Assembly: GCA_025997675.1 (NCBI GenBank)
Contig: BNUX01000052.1
Coordinates: 1-20,454, forward strand
Direction: 5' to 3'
Length of the DNA: 20,454 bases
From: Spirochaetia bacterium
GTDB taxonomy: Bacteria > Spirochaetota > Spirochaetia > Treponematales > Breznakiellaceae
Positions 1 through 7,971 of this stretch are shown in pieces. The notes under the pieces are model-generated. The model did no database searches, was not told the DNA's origin, and saw only the letters and a program-made list of their open reading frames with translations. The translations under genes and the position numbers were made by a program. Numbering within the stretch: the stretch's first letter is position 1; the number at the start of each line of letters is the position of its first letter.

Positions 1-152
1 TCGAAATCTTGCAAAAGTTTTCGAAATCTTGCAAAAGTTTTCGAAATCTTGCAAAAGTTTTCGAAATCTTGCAAAAGTTTTCGAAATCTTGCAAAAGTTT
101 TCGAAATCTTGCAAAAGTTTTCGAAATTTTGTAAAAGTTTTCGAAATCCTGC
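1..152. repeat. 20-bp tandem repeat array (about 7.6 copies, continues past window edge)
   Basis: The unit tcgaaatcttgcaaaagttt is repeated head to tail. Six copies (1-120) are identical, the seventh (121-140) has two C-to-T changes, and a partial eighth (141-152) has one T-to-C change. Degeneration at the inner edge is typical of a tandem array. Each unit junction forms TTTCGAAA, a perfect 8-bp palindrome inside a longer 16-bp imperfect one, and the unit also contains TTGCAA. The array ends nine bases after the recJ stop codon. Since 20 is not a multiple of three, translation rotates through the frames every 60 bases and stays open on both strands, which creates spurious ORFs. Function is unknown. 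The array starts at the window edge, so its true length is not visible. Confidence 0.97.
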
Positions 153-160
153 GTACCTGC

Positions 161-2287
161 CTAGCCCCGCTTCAAATCCGTAACAATAAGCTGGGGCGTC
201 TCGGAGCCGTTGAACCAGTTCCGGTTCAGGGTAAACACCAGATCCACCGTATCGTTTTTGTCGAAGTCCCGCTTGACCTTGTCCACCGCCTGCCAGTACA
301 TTGCGGGCCATTTCACCTTCCCCGTATCCAGGGTGAGTTTAACGTGCTTGGCCTCCGGTTTCCCCATGAGGGCGATATCCGTAACCTTGAGCCCCCGGGC
401 CAGGAAGTTGAGGGGGCGGTTTCCCTCGCCATAGGGTTCAAAGCGGTCCGCCAGTTTAAAAAGACTGGTGGTAAGATACTGGGGAGTCCGGGGACCTCTG
501 AATTCCGCGTCCACAAAAACCGTTTCTTCAGCGGCCGCTTCCCCCAGTTCCATGGTAGCAGTTATGGTGAGGAGCCGCTCCAGGAAGGGTTCCCAGTTGG
601 CAATGACCATGCTGAACCCGGCGGCAAAATCGTGGCCCCCCCAGTCGAGGAACAGGTCGGCAGAGGCTTCCAGGAGGAAGCGGAGGCCGTAGCCCCGGAC
701 AGAACGGAGGGAGCCCGTGGCGGTTTCCTCCCCTAGGGTCACCACCAGGGCGGGGGTCTTAAACCGGCTCACCAGACGGCCCGCCATGAGTCCCGTGACT
801 CCCCGGGGAATACCTTCGGCGGCGGCAAGGACCAATTTCCCCCCGTACCGTTCCCGGCTTTCCTGGGCCAGGGGTTCCACCACGGTCCAGACCTCTTCCC
901 CAAGCTTTTTTCGGGCTTCATTCAGGGCGATGATTTCCGCCGCCAGACGTTCCCGTTCCTTAGGGTCCTCCGTCAGCAGTAAAGCTACGGCCTTATCGGG
1001 GCAGCCCATGCGGCCCGCAGCATTGACGGCGGGGCAGAGCTGCCAGGACAGTTCGGTGGTCCCGAAACGCCGTCCCGCCAGGCCCAGCTTGAAGAGCAGG
1101 TCCGATAGTCCGTGCCGGGGCTTTTCCGTGAGAGAAGCCAGTCCCCGCCGGACGATGATGCGGTTTTCATCCCGCAGGGGCATCATATCCGCCACGGTTC
1201 CCAGGGCGGCAAGCTGGAGGTCCGCGTTGTCCTCCGCCGTAAAGAGGGCCTCCTTTTTCTGGACAAAGGAGGTGAAGAGGTTGACAAAAATATCCAGCTC
1301 CCCCATAGGCGTGTCGGCGTACCGGGCGATCCGGGAAATTTCCTTGAGCCGGAGCAGACTCTTCCCCGCCGCCTGAGGAATCTCCCGTCCTATTTCCGGG
1401 GCCATATCAAGCATATAAATTTCAAACCCCGTACCGAACATCTTAACCAGGGTCTTCTTCTGTAACACTGCATCCCAGGCCAGGATCTGCTGACCCTCCA
1501 GGAACGCGGGAATCCGGGTTTCGCCTATGCCCACCATGCCGGGCACCACCGTTTCCGTGAGCCGGTCAATCACCGCAAGGTTCACCATTTTGGCAATCTC
1601 GATGATATAGGAATCGTTGGAAGGCTGGGTATTGAGGAGGCAGAGGGGCTGATTGTAGAGTTCGCTCTTCAGGGCAAACCGCAGGGCGCTCACCAGCTTA
1701 TAGGCCACCCCGCAGCCCGCGAGGTCCCGGAAGGGGTACGCCTTCAGCTTAGGATTAACGATGGTGTAGGCCCGGGGAAGTTCATCCTGGGGGTTGTGGT
1801 GGTCCGTGACTATCACATCGACACCCAGTTCCGCCGCCCTATCCACCTCGGCCATGTTGGAAATGCCGCAGTCCACGGTGATAATAAGGGTCCCGCCATC
1901 GGCGGCAAATTCCTCCACTGCTTTTTGGGAAAGGCCATAGGGCTCGTCCCCCAGGGGAAGCCGCCACCGGACATCCATACCCTGGGCGGTCATAAAACCG
2001 GTGAGCATAGCGGTACTGGTGATGCCGTCCACATCCCGGTCGCCGAACACCAGGACCTTCTCGCCCTCCTCCTTCGCGCCCAGGATGCGCTCCACCGCGG
2101 CGTCCATACCGGGCAGACCAAAGGGGTTCCGGAGGTGCCGGGGATCGTCCTCAAGGAAATACCGTATTTCTTCGCCCGTGGTAAGCCCCCTCCGCACCAG
2201 GATGGAGGCGGTAAGGAAATCGCAGCCGTATTTACCCGCCAGTTCCTTTACCAGTTCCGGGGGTATATCTTTCTTGTCCCAAATCAT
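161..2287 (-). CDS. recJ: Single-stranded-DNA-specific exonuclease RecJ
   Basis: RecJ is a 5'-3' single-strand DNA exonuclease of the DHH phosphoesterase superfamily that acts in recombinational and mismatch repair. Visible motifs are GDRDVDG (residues 82-88, metal-binding motif I), TVDCGIS (137-143), DHH (162-164), GCGVAYKL (191-198), ALGTVADMMPL (361-371), NAAGRMG (422-428), and, in the DHHA1/C-terminal part, GSLRS (525-529) and GGHDFAAGFSM (from 550). The protein has 708 residues, while typical RecJ has about 560-580. The excess lies mainly between residues 200 and 355, where most RecJ proteins have a short linker. The ATG has no Shine-Dalgarno sequence but sits six bases after a TATGAT hexamer. 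The gene lies 26 bases after azlD on the same strand. The identification is firm; the role of the insert is unknown. Confidence 0.96.
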   Translation of the reverse strand: MIWDKKDIPPELVKELAGKYGCDFLTASILVRRGLTTGEEIRYFLEDDPRHLRNPFGLPGMDAAVERILGAKEEGEKVLVFGDRDVDGITSTAMLTGFMTAQGMDVRWRLPLGDEPYGLSQKAVEEFAADGGTLIITVDCGISNMAEVDRAAELGVDVIVTDHHNPQDELPRAYTIVNPKLKAYPFRDLAGCGVAYKLVSALRFALKSELYNQPLCLLNTQPSNDSYIIEIAKMVNLAVIDRLTETVVPGMVGIGETRIPAFLEGQQILAWDAVLQKKTLVKMFGTGFEIYMLDMAPEIGREIPQAAGKSLLRLKEISRIARYADTPMGELDIFVNLFTSFVQKKEALFTAEDNADLQLAALGTVADMMPLRDENRIIVRRGLASLTEKPRHGLSDLLFKLGLAGRRFGTTELSWQLCPAVNAAGRMGCPDKAVALLLTEDPKERERLAAEIIALNEARKKLGEEVWTVVEPLAQESRERYGGKLVLAAAEGIPRGVTGLMAGRLVSRFKTPALVVTLGEETATGSLRSVRGYGLRFLLEASADLFLDWGGHDFAAGFSMVIANWEPFLERLLTITATMELGEAAAEETVFVDAEFRGPRTPQYLTTSLFKLADRFEPYGEGNRPLNFLARGLKVTDIALMGKPEAKHVKLTLDTGKVKWPAMYWQAVDKVKRDFDKNDTVDLVFTLNRNWFNGSETPQLIVTDLKRG

Positions 2288-2293
2288 GGTGAA

Positions 2294-2322
2294 ATCATAT
2301 CAAAAAATCATCTTCAAGTCGA
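2294..2322 (-). promoter_or_regulatory. Predicted recJ promoter, leaderless arrangement
   Basis: On the minus strand TCGACT (2322-2317) is followed after 17 bases by TATGAT (2299-2294), then six bases, then the recJ ATG. The -35 matches four of six sigma-70 consensus positions and the -10 five of six. With the usual six bases between -10 and +1, transcription would begin at the A of the ATG, in line with the lack of a Shine-Dalgarno sequence. The -35 region overlaps the last codons of azlD, so recJ could be transcribed separately from azlCD. No experiment supports this. Confidence 0.5.
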
Positions 2323-2646
2323 TGGTAAGACCCGGCTCAGGACCATATACACCACGGTCCCGCCGATGACGCTGATCAGGGCATTCCGCTTCCACAGATA
2401 GGTCAGGGCGGTAAAGGCGGCGGCGGCCAGCGTCGGGATGCCGGCGTGGACATTATCCCTGATGGGGCCGCTTAGGGCGTTGAAGGCCAGCACGGTCATG
2501 GCAACCGGGGGGGCGGTCTTCTCCACCAGGGACAGGAAGGTCTCCGAGGTCTTTTTTTGAAAAAAAATGAAGGGGAATACCCGGCAGAAGAAGATCACCA
2601 CCCCCATCACGAGGGTCATAAGCAGTGCCTGAGGGACGCTAACCAT
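2314..2646 (-). CDS. azlD: Branched-chain amino acid transport protein AzlD
   Basis: This is the small membrane subunit (110 residues) of the AzlCD exporter for branched-chain amino acids and their analogues. The sequence has about four hydrophobic segments, and the first contains the family-typical stretch CRVFPFIFF (21-29). It overlaps the azlC stop by 8 bases. An AGGGGAG Shine-Dalgarno sequence inside the azlC end, a few bases before the ATG, suggests translational coupling. The coding strand contains T8-C-A7 around codons 27-32, a possible slippage site. The substrate is inferred from the family. Confidence 0.88.
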   Translation of the reverse strand: MVSVPQALLMTLVMGVVIFFCRVFPFIFFQKKTSETFLSLVEKTAPPVAMTVLAFNALSGPIRDNVHAGIPTLAAAAFTALTYLWKRNALISVIGGTVVYMVLSRVLPST

Positions 2647-3352
2647 TCCGGACTCCCCTGTTCCCCGTCAATAGTTGTACCGCAACAAGGGCAATCACCA
2701 TAGCCGAAAGCAGGGAGAGCCGGGAGGGGAGAAACGCCACCGCCAGAATCGCAACAACGGCGGATATGATAAAAGGGCCGGGCCGCTTAACCCGGAGTAT
2801 CTGCTCGATCATGAGCACAATGAACAGGGCGCTCAGGGCAAAGCTGATTCCTTCCATATCAAAGGGAAGAAGGGTCCCCAGCAATGCGCCGATCACCGCC
2901 CCGCCGGTCCAGTACCCGTGATCCAGGAGGGCCACCAGGAACATGAACCGGCTTTGATGTTTCCGGTCTTCTTCATCCGGTAGAGATGAGAGGAGGGCGA
3001 AGGTTTCATCCGTAAGGGCAAAGATAAGGTACCATTTGTAGCGTCCCGCAGCATTAAAGCGCTTAAACATGGTCAGGCCGTAGGCTATGTGCCGGGCGTT
3101 GACCACCAACTGTACCAGGGCCGCCTCCACAAGCCCTGCCCCGGCGGCAAAAAGCCCTACGGCGATATATTGCCCCGCCCCGGCGTACATCACCAGGCTC
3201 ATCACCAGGGCCAGCCACCAGGGATACCCCGCGTCCACCAGGAGGAGTCCGGCGGCAATGCCGATGGCCAGGTAGCCCAGGAGAACCGGAAAGGAGTACT
3301 TGACGGCGGCGATAAAGGTCGGCGAAGCCGACTCTGGGGAATGGTGCGTCAT
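2639..3352 (-). CDS. azlC: Branched-chain amino acid exporter, AzlC family
   Basis: This is the large permease subunit (237 residues, typical length) of the AzlC/AzlD export pair. Family-type sequence includes PVLLGYLAIGIAAG near residue 22, the MYAGAGQY region (55-62), NARHIAYGL (85-93) and FALTDETFAL (111-120). About seven membrane segments are visible. It is followed by azlD with an 8-base overlap, the normal order for this system. The start lacks a clear Shine-Dalgarno sequence, so the exact start is less certain. It is divergent from the M23 peptidase gene with about 84 bases between, so the two share an upstream region. Confidence 0.92.
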   Translation of the reverse strand: MTHHSPESASPTFIAAVKYSFPVLLGYLAIGIAAGLLLVDAGYPWWLALVMSLVMYAGAGQYIAVGLFAAGAGLVEAALVQLVVNARHIAYGLTMFKRFNAAGRYKWYLIFALTDETFALLSSLPDEEDRKHQSRFMFLVALLDHGYWTGGAVIGALLGTLLPFDMEGISFALSALFIVLMIEQILRVKRPGPFIISAVVAILAVAFLPSRLSLLSAMVIALVAVQLLTGNRGVRNG

Positions 3353-3424
3353 AGGGCTTTAAGGGTAGCGGAAAAATAGGGGCTTGTCCATGTTATAGTA
3401 GGTGATCTTATTTGGTTATTGTGA

Positions 3425-3436
3425 TTAAATATCCCA
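3425..3436 (+). promoter_or_regulatory. Possible -10 element for the M23 peptidase, leaderless arrangement
   Basis: TTAAAT (3425-3430; four of six matches to TATAAT) lies exactly six bases before the ATG at 3437, and there is no Shine-Dalgarno sequence. The spacing equals that seen at recJ and nadE. No convincing -35 is visible, so on its own this is weak. It matters mainly as part of the repeated pattern. Confidence 0.3.
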
Positions 3437-4429
3437 ATGCACATCTCGGCGGTTTTTGAAAAAACCCGGTTCCCCGCCCTCCTCTTCTTCCTCTGTGTGA
3501 TTAGCCTTGCCGGAACCGGTGCTGCGGAAACCGATACGGCGGCGCTCCTGCGTATCGCCCTGACGGCGGAGGAGGTCCGGCCCGGGGAGCCCTTCACCGT
3601 GGCCTTTGTGGCGGATGGGGCGGTGCAGACTTTCCGGGCGGTCCTACTCAACAGCCGGGGAGACCGGCTCAGTAGAGCGGCGGTTTTCAGCCTGGGAGGG
3701 AAAAGCCCCCAGGTGTTAGCGGCTATCATGGCGGTTCCCTCCACGGCCTTGCCGGGGGAGGCGCGGGTACTGGTGGAACGGGATGGGGTGACCCTGGGGG
3801 AGATTGCCCTCCACATCCCGAAACGGGAATTTGCCGCGGAGGAAATTGCGCTGAACCAGCAGAATACCGATATACGCACCGTGCCGGACCCACAGAAAAC
3901 AGCGGAATCGGAACAACTCTGGGGCATCATTACTACCACGGGGACGGAGATCTTCGCCGAAGGCCCCTTTGTCCCGCCGGTGACCTCCACCCGCAGAACC
4001 AGCTTCTACGGGAACCGCCGGGTATACCGTTATGTTTCGGGCAAAACCGATACGGCCATCCACGCCGGTGTTGACTATGGGGTGGGCAAGGGCACAGAGG
4101 TACGGGCCTCTGCCGCCGGGAAGGTGGTCCTGGCACGGTTCCGGATCGTCACGGGGAATTCGGTGATTATTGAGCACCTGCCGGGGGTGTATTCCCTCTA
4201 TTATCACCTGGACAGCATTGCCCTTAGCGAGGGGGATAGGGTGAATCCCGGCGACCTGGTAGGCAAATCCGGGTCCACCGGGCTTGCCACCGGCCCCCAC
4301 CTTCACTGGGAAATCCGGGTTTCCGGGGAAAACGCCGATCCCGACGCCTTCACCACCCGGCCGGTGCTTGACAAAGCGGCGCTTTTGACTAAACTAGGCG
4401 TATCTTTACCGGAGCAGGAAGGGAGGTGA
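3437..4429 (+). CDS. Secreted M23 family zinc metallopeptidase (LytM-like)
   Basis: This is a probable periplasmic peptidoglycan endopeptidase or LytM-type regulator of cell-wall hydrolysis. An N-terminal signal peptide is visible: basic residues at 9-11, a hydrophobic core FPALLFFLCVISLAG, then a small-residue cleavage region near 28-30. Residues about 35-130 form a beta-rich domain that I cannot assign. The M23 domain spans about 187-305 with all expected zinc and catalytic residues: His209 and Asp213 in HAGVDYG, His257 in YYHLD, and His288/His290 in GPHLHWEI. It is therefore probably active rather than a degenerate EnvC/NlpD type. Its TGA stop lies inside the Shine-Dalgarno sequence of rpsU. 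The ATG chosen has no Shine-Dalgarno sequence. Confidence 0.92.
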   Translation: MHISAVFEKTRFPALLFFLCVISLAGTGAAETDTAALLRIALTAEEVRPGEPFTVAFVADGAVQTFRAVLLNSRGDRLSRAAVFSLGGKSPQVLAAIMAVPSTALPGEARVLVERDGVTLGEIALHIPKREFAAEEIALNQQNTDIRTVPDPQKTAESEQLWGIITTTGTEIFAEGPFVPPVTSTRRTSFYGNRRVYRYVSGKTDTAIHAGVDYGVGKGTEVRASAAGKVVLARFRIVTGNSVIIEHLPGVYSLYYHLDSIALSEGDRVNPGDLVGKSGSTGLATGPHLHWEIRVSGENADPDAFTTRPVLDKAALLTKLGVSLPEQEGR

Positions 4430-4437
4430 TTTAATTG
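4422..4437 (+). promoter_or_regulatory. Shine-Dalgarno and TTG start of rpsU, overlapping the upstream stop
   Basis: GGAGGTGA (4422-4429) is a near-perfect Shine-Dalgarno sequence, and its last three bases are the TGA stop of the peptidase gene. The GGAGG core is eight bases before the TTG at 4435. This supports TTG as the rpsU start: the encoded [10 protein letters not shown] matches the conserved S21 N-terminus, and no ATG or GTG lies in frame nearby. Ribosomes ending the peptidase cover the rpsU initiation site, so coupling is likely. Confidence 0.85.
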
Positions 4438-4638
4438 GCGCACATCATCGTAGATGATAACGAGATACTGGAAAAGGCTATCAAGCGGTTCAAACGCCTG
4501 GTGGAAAAGGAAGGCATCATTCGGGAATATAAAAAGCGGGAATATTATGAAAAGCCCTCCACCATCCTTAACCGGAAGAAAAAGGCTTTCGCACGGAAAT
4601 TGGTAAAAAAAACCCGGAAAGGCCGGTCGGACTATTAG
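4435..4638 (+). CDS. rpsU: 30S ribosomal protein S21
   Basis: This is a small basic protein (67 residues) of the 30S subunit that sits near the anti-Shine-Dalgarno end of 16S rRNA and helps initiation. The family pattern is clear: an acidic start, the ALKRFKR-like helix (here [14 protein letters not shown], 15-28), [13 protein letters not shown], then a Lys/Arg-rich C-terminus. The start is TTG, supported by a strong Shine-Dalgarno sequence. The gene is five bases after the peptidase stop and about 100 bases before accD. Confidence 0.96.
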   Translation: MAHIIVDDNEILEKAIKRFKRLVEKEGIIREYKKREYYEKPSTILNRKKKAFARKLVKKTRKGRSDY

Positions 4639-4740
4639 ACCCGCTAAAGTGGGTGCAATTATAAATGGGGAATTAGCAATGGGGAAAACCGGTTACGGAA
4701 AGGCCCTCATCCTAATTCCTTGTTTTTTTGGAGGAACATC

Positions 4741-5439
4741 ATGGATAAAAATCCGAGGCTGAACTGGCAGGAGCGGCTTGCCTGCACCGCCGACGGGGGC
4801 AGCTTTAAGGAGCTTGATGCGGGGCTGGAGTCAAAAAACCCCATCGGCTTTCCCGATTACGAGAGCAAAATCGGCGCGCTACAGAAAAGCTGCAATGCCA
4901 AGGATGCGGTGGTTACCGGGGTGTGTACCATAAACGGTTTCCCCGCGGTGCTGGGCATCATGGACAGCAACTTTATGATGGGCAGCATGGGCAGCGTGGT
5001 GGGGGAAAAGATCACCCGGGCGCTGGAATACGGAACCGCGCATAAACTACCGGTCATCATCTTTACCACCTCCGGGGGCGCCCGTATGCAGGAGGGAATC
5101 TTCTCCCTGATGCAGATGGCCAAGACCTCCGCCGCCGTGGCCCGGCATAACGAAGCGGGGCTGCTCTACATATCGGTCGTCACCGACCCCACCACCGGCG
5201 GAGTTACCGCGTCCTTCGCCTCTTTGGGTGACATCATCATCGCCGAGCCGGGGGCGCTCATTGGCTTTGCGGGGAAGCGGGTTATCGAGGACACCATCGG
5301 CCAGAAGCTCCCCGAGCGGTTTCAAACTGCGGAGTTCATGCAGGAAAAGGGCTTCATAGACACCATCGTGCCCCGGAACGAACTGCGGACAGTGCTGGCA
5401 CGGTTTTTGAAGATGCATCAAAGAAAGGAGGCGGTATAA
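4741..5439 (+). CDS. accD: Acetyl-CoA carboxylase carboxyltransferase subunit beta, lacking the zinc ribbon
   Basis: With AccA this subunit transfers the carboxyl group from carboxybiotin to acetyl-CoA to make malonyl-CoA, the first step of fatty acid synthesis. The crotonase-like core is well conserved: [69 protein letters not shown]. The start ATG at 4741 has GGAGG six bases upstream; an in-frame TTG at 4720 lacks this support. The protein is 232 residues, whereas usual AccD has about 280-300. The missing part is the N-terminal four-cysteine zinc ribbon, and no CxxC pairs are encoded upstream in frame. The stop overlaps the accA start by one base (TAATG). accB and accC are not in this window. 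Confidence 0.93.
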   Translation: MDKNPRLNWQERLACTADGGSFKELDAGLESKNPIGFPDYESKIGALQKSCNAKDAVVTGVCTINGFPAVLGIMDSNFMMGSMGSVVGEKITRALEYGTAHKLPVIIFTTSGGARMQEGIFSLMQMAKTSAAVARHNEAGLLYISVVTDPTTGGVTASFASLGDIIIAEPGALIGFAGKRVIEDTIGQKLPERFQTAEFMQEKGFIDTIVPRNELRTVLARFLKMHQRKEAV

Positions 5440-6239
5440 TGGCGCTCACGGTTGTACAACGGCTTGAACAGCTCCGGGGTCTGGGAAGGCCCACGGTAAA
5501 CGATTATATCCCCCTGATCTTCCAGGACTTCACCGAGCTTCACGGGGACCGCTACTTTGGCGACGACCCGGCCATCCTCGGGGGTCTGGCGTACCTGGCG
5601 GGGCAGCCCGTAACGGTTATCGGCCAGGTACGGGCGCGGGACATCGAGGAATTCAAGCGGGTGAACTTTTCCATGCCCCACCCCGAGGGCTACCGGAAGG
5701 CGCTGCGGCTGGTTAAACAGGCGGAAAAGTTCCGCCGGCCGGTCATCACCTTCATCGACACCCCGGGGGCCTTCCCCGGCCTGGGCGCGGAGGAACGGGG
5801 GCAGGGGGAAGCCATAGCCCGAAACCTCCAGGAGTTCTCCAACGCCAAAACCCCGATTATCGGGGTGGTCCTGGGTGAAGGCGGGTCCGGGGGCGCATTG
5901 GCCCTGGGGGTCTGCGACGATATTGCCATGCTGGAAAACGCCCTTTACTCGGTCATCTCACCCCGTGGTTTCGCATCAATCCTGTGGAAGGACGGCAACC
6001 GGGAAAAGGAGGCGGCGGAACTGATGAAGATATGCGCCTCCGACCTCCACTCCTTCGGCATCTGCGACAAGGTTATAGCAGAACCCCCCGCAGGCGCCAA
6101 GAGCGATATACCGCTTACGGCGAAAAACATTGCCGATTATCTGGTGGACGCGGTAAAGAAGTACTCGGCCCTGGACACCAATACCCTGCTGGAAAAACGG
6201 TATCAGAAATTCCGGGGCATGGGGGAGTTTAAGGAGTAG
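5439..6239 (+). CDS. accA: Acetyl-CoA carboxylase carboxyltransferase subunit alpha
   Basis: This is the partner of AccD in the carboxyltransferase. Conserved features are HGDRYFGDD (35-43), MPHPEGYRKALRL (79-91), DTPGAFPGLGAEERGQ (107-122) and the oxyanion/CoA region GEGGSGGALALG (146-157). The length of 266 residues matches the shorter AccA form without the long N-terminal helical extension of the E. coli protein (about 319). The ATG overlaps the accD stop by one base, and GGAGG (5427-5431) lies seven bases before it, so the two subunits should be translated in equal amounts. The 3' end overlaps the convergent acyl-CoA synthetase gene by 11 bases. Confidence 0.96.
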   Translation: MALTVVQRLEQLRGLGRPTVNDYIPLIFQDFTELHGDRYFGDDPAILGGLAYLAGQPVTVIGQVRARDIEEFKRVNFSMPHPEGYRKALRLVKQAEKFRRPVITFIDTPGAFPGLGAEERGQGEAIARNLQEFSNAKTPIIGVVLGEGGSGGALALGVCDDIAMLENALYSVISPRGFASILWKDGNREKEAAELMKICASDLHSFGICDKVIAEPPAGAKSDIPLTAKNIADYLVDAVKKYSALDTNTLLEKRYQKFRGMGEFKE

Positions 6240-7968
6240 GGTTCTCGTAACTTTTGTACATAAAGCGGCGTATCTTCTGCTGGGCGTTCTTTTCAAAGGG
6301 CTCCCGGCGGAGGGTAAAGTCGCTTATTTTTTTGTAGCCCGGCAGGGTACGGTTCACCTCACCTATTTCCTTTTTAATCAGATCGAAAATAAAGCTGTCC
6401 TCCAATGTTTTACCCGGATAATCCTGCTCCAGGGCCTCCAGGTTGGGCACCGCCACGGCGAAGATCTCCTCCCCCCCATAGTCCGGCTCCTTCCGGCCCA
6501 GCACCAGGATCTCCGCGATAACCCGGGAGCCGTCAAAGTGGGCCTCAATTTCCTCGGGATACACATTCTTGCCCCCGGAACTGACGATGAGGTTCTTCTT
6601 CCTGCCGTTGATGTAGATAAAGCCCTGCTCGTCGATAAAGCCCAGGTCCCCGGTTTTGAGCCAACCGTCTGTAGTGAAGGTTTCTGCGGTGGCTTCGGGG
6701 TTTTCGTAGTAGCCAAGCATGAGGGATGGGGATTTTACGGCGATCTCCCCGATGCCCTCTTCGTTCTTATCAATAATCTTAACATCCGTGTACTTTACCG
6801 GCAGGCCTACAGAAACATTGTTCTTATGCCAGGGGGTACTCACGCTGATCAGGGGGGCGTTTTCGCTCATGCCGTAGCCGTGAACCATGTTAAAGCCCAG
6901 GGAATCGAAGAAGTCCGCCGTTTTGGGATTCAGGGGACCGCCGCCGGCGACCATTATCCGAATGGATACAAGCCCGGTCTTTTTACGGATAAACTTAAAC
7001 ACCTTCCGGCCAAATTGATAGTTCCCTTTTTTGGCCTTTTCCAGGGCTGTTTTCCGTAGGGGGTCCAGGATTGCCCGCAAAATTCCCGGCAGCGCATTGT
7101 AGCCACTGGCGATTCCCGCCATCACCTTGTCGTAAAGCAGGGGCACCGCGATGAGGAAGGTCCCCCCGGCGTCGCGGATATCGTCGATGACCACCTTCCC
7201 CACCAGCTTATCCACAATGAGGATGGCGGCTCCTGCGGAAAGGGGGGAAACAAAGGAACAGGTGGTAGGATAGGTATGGTGCAGGGGGAGGACATTGACG
7301 AACACGTCAAAGGGATAGGCCCGCAGGGAACGAATAGCGGCGTTGGCATTGGCGATGATCCCCTTATGGCTCAGGGTAACCCCTTTGGCAAAGCCGGTGG
7401 TGCCGGAGGTGAACACGATTGATACCGGCTCGGCTCCGGCGATTTCCTCTGCCGGAGGGAGTTGGCACTCCGGCGCACCCGCGCCAAAGGCTTCAAAAAA
7501 ATTCTCCCCCTCCTGGCTGATACAGACGGCGGCCTTGAGGGTGATACCCTGGGCAAGCAAATCTGCGGCATAGTCCCGCTTCCGTCCGGAATAAAAAAAT
7601 GCCCCCGCCTTGGTTATCTTCAATATATTGGAACATTCCTTTTCGGAGATAAGGAAATCGATGGGCACGATAACCAGCCCCGCTATGGCCGCACCGAGCC
7701 AGACGGCGATCCACTCGGGCCGGTTTTCCGACCAAAGGGCAACCCGGTCACCCTTGACGAGCCCCGCAGCCAGGAGTCCCCGGCCTATACGCCGGCTTTC
7801 CAGAGCCAGCCGGGAAAAGGACCATTGGGTAAATTCCTTCTGTTTACCGGACCGGTAAAATAGAGCGGTCTTATCGCCCCACCGGGCGGCCAGATCCTCC
7901 AGCCACGCAGAAAAATTCTGATAGGGCATATCGGGCCAATCGGCAATATAGTCTTCTGGTTTAAGCAT
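6229..7968 (-). CDS. AMP-dependent long-chain acyl-CoA synthetase
   Basis: This enzyme activates a fatty acid with ATP through an acyl-adenylate and then makes the CoA thioester. The ANL-superfamily motifs are complete: FTSGTTGFAKG (186-196, P-loop), PLHHTYP (228-234), GYGMSEN (364-370), GWLKTGDLGF (435-444), INGRKKNLIVSSGGKNVYPE (453-472), and a C-terminal lysine in QQKIRRF near 565, the usual adenylation lysine. The length of 579 residues is normal. No membrane segment is evident, so it is probably cytosolic or membrane-associated. It begins three bases after the stop of the GGDEF gene, with a GGGGGTAG Shine-Dalgarno sequence inside that stop region, so the two are co-transcribed. The substrate chain length cannot be read from sequence. 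Confidence 0.93.
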   Translation of the reverse strand: MLKPEDYIADWPDMPYQNFSAWLEDLAARWGDKTALFYRSGKQKEFTQWSFSRLALESRRIGRGLLAAGLVKGDRVALWSENRPEWIAVWLGAAIAGLVIVPIDFLISEKECSNILKITKAGAFFYSGRKRDYAADLLAQGITLKAAVCISQEGENFFEAFGAGAPECQLPPAEEIAGAEPVSIVFTSGTTGFAKGVTLSHKGIIANANAAIRSLRAYPFDVFVNVLPLHHTYPTTCSFVSPLSAGAAILIVDKLVGKVVIDDIRDAGGTFLIAVPLLYDKVMAGIASGYNALPGILRAILDPLRKTALEKAKKGNYQFGRKVFKFIRKKTGLVSIRIMVAGGGPLNPKTADFFDSLGFNMVHGYGMSENAPLISVSTPWHKNNVSVGLPVKYTDVKIIDKNEEGIGEIAVKSPSLMLGYYENPEATAETFTTDGWLKTGDLGFIDEQGFIYINGRKKNLIVSSGGKNVYPEEIEAHFDGSRVIAEILVLGRKEPDYGGEEIFAVAVPNLEALEQDYPGKTLEDSFIFDLIKKEIGEVNRTLPGYKKISDFTLRREPFEKNAQQKIRRFMYKSYENPTP

Positions 7969-7971
7969 TTT

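Noticed and set aside
29..736. Plus-strand ORF of 235 codons with a repetitive KFSKSCKSFRN-type N-terminus
   Set aside because: Its first part is the 20-bp tandem repeat read through rotating frames, and the rest is antisense to recJ. No start signal or family is visible.
4639..4654. Hairpin after rpsU as a rho-independent terminator
   Set aside because: The stem is only six pairs with one G-U, and no T tract follows.
4720..4740. TTG start for accD at 4720
   Set aside because: ATG 4741 has GGAGG at the right spacing, while the upstream extension covers the ribosome binding site itself.
4639..4740. Missing AccD zinc ribbon hidden upstream by a frameshift
   Set aside because: The upstream DNA in the accD frame is open but encodes a single cysteine and no CxxC pair, and the space is too short for the domain.
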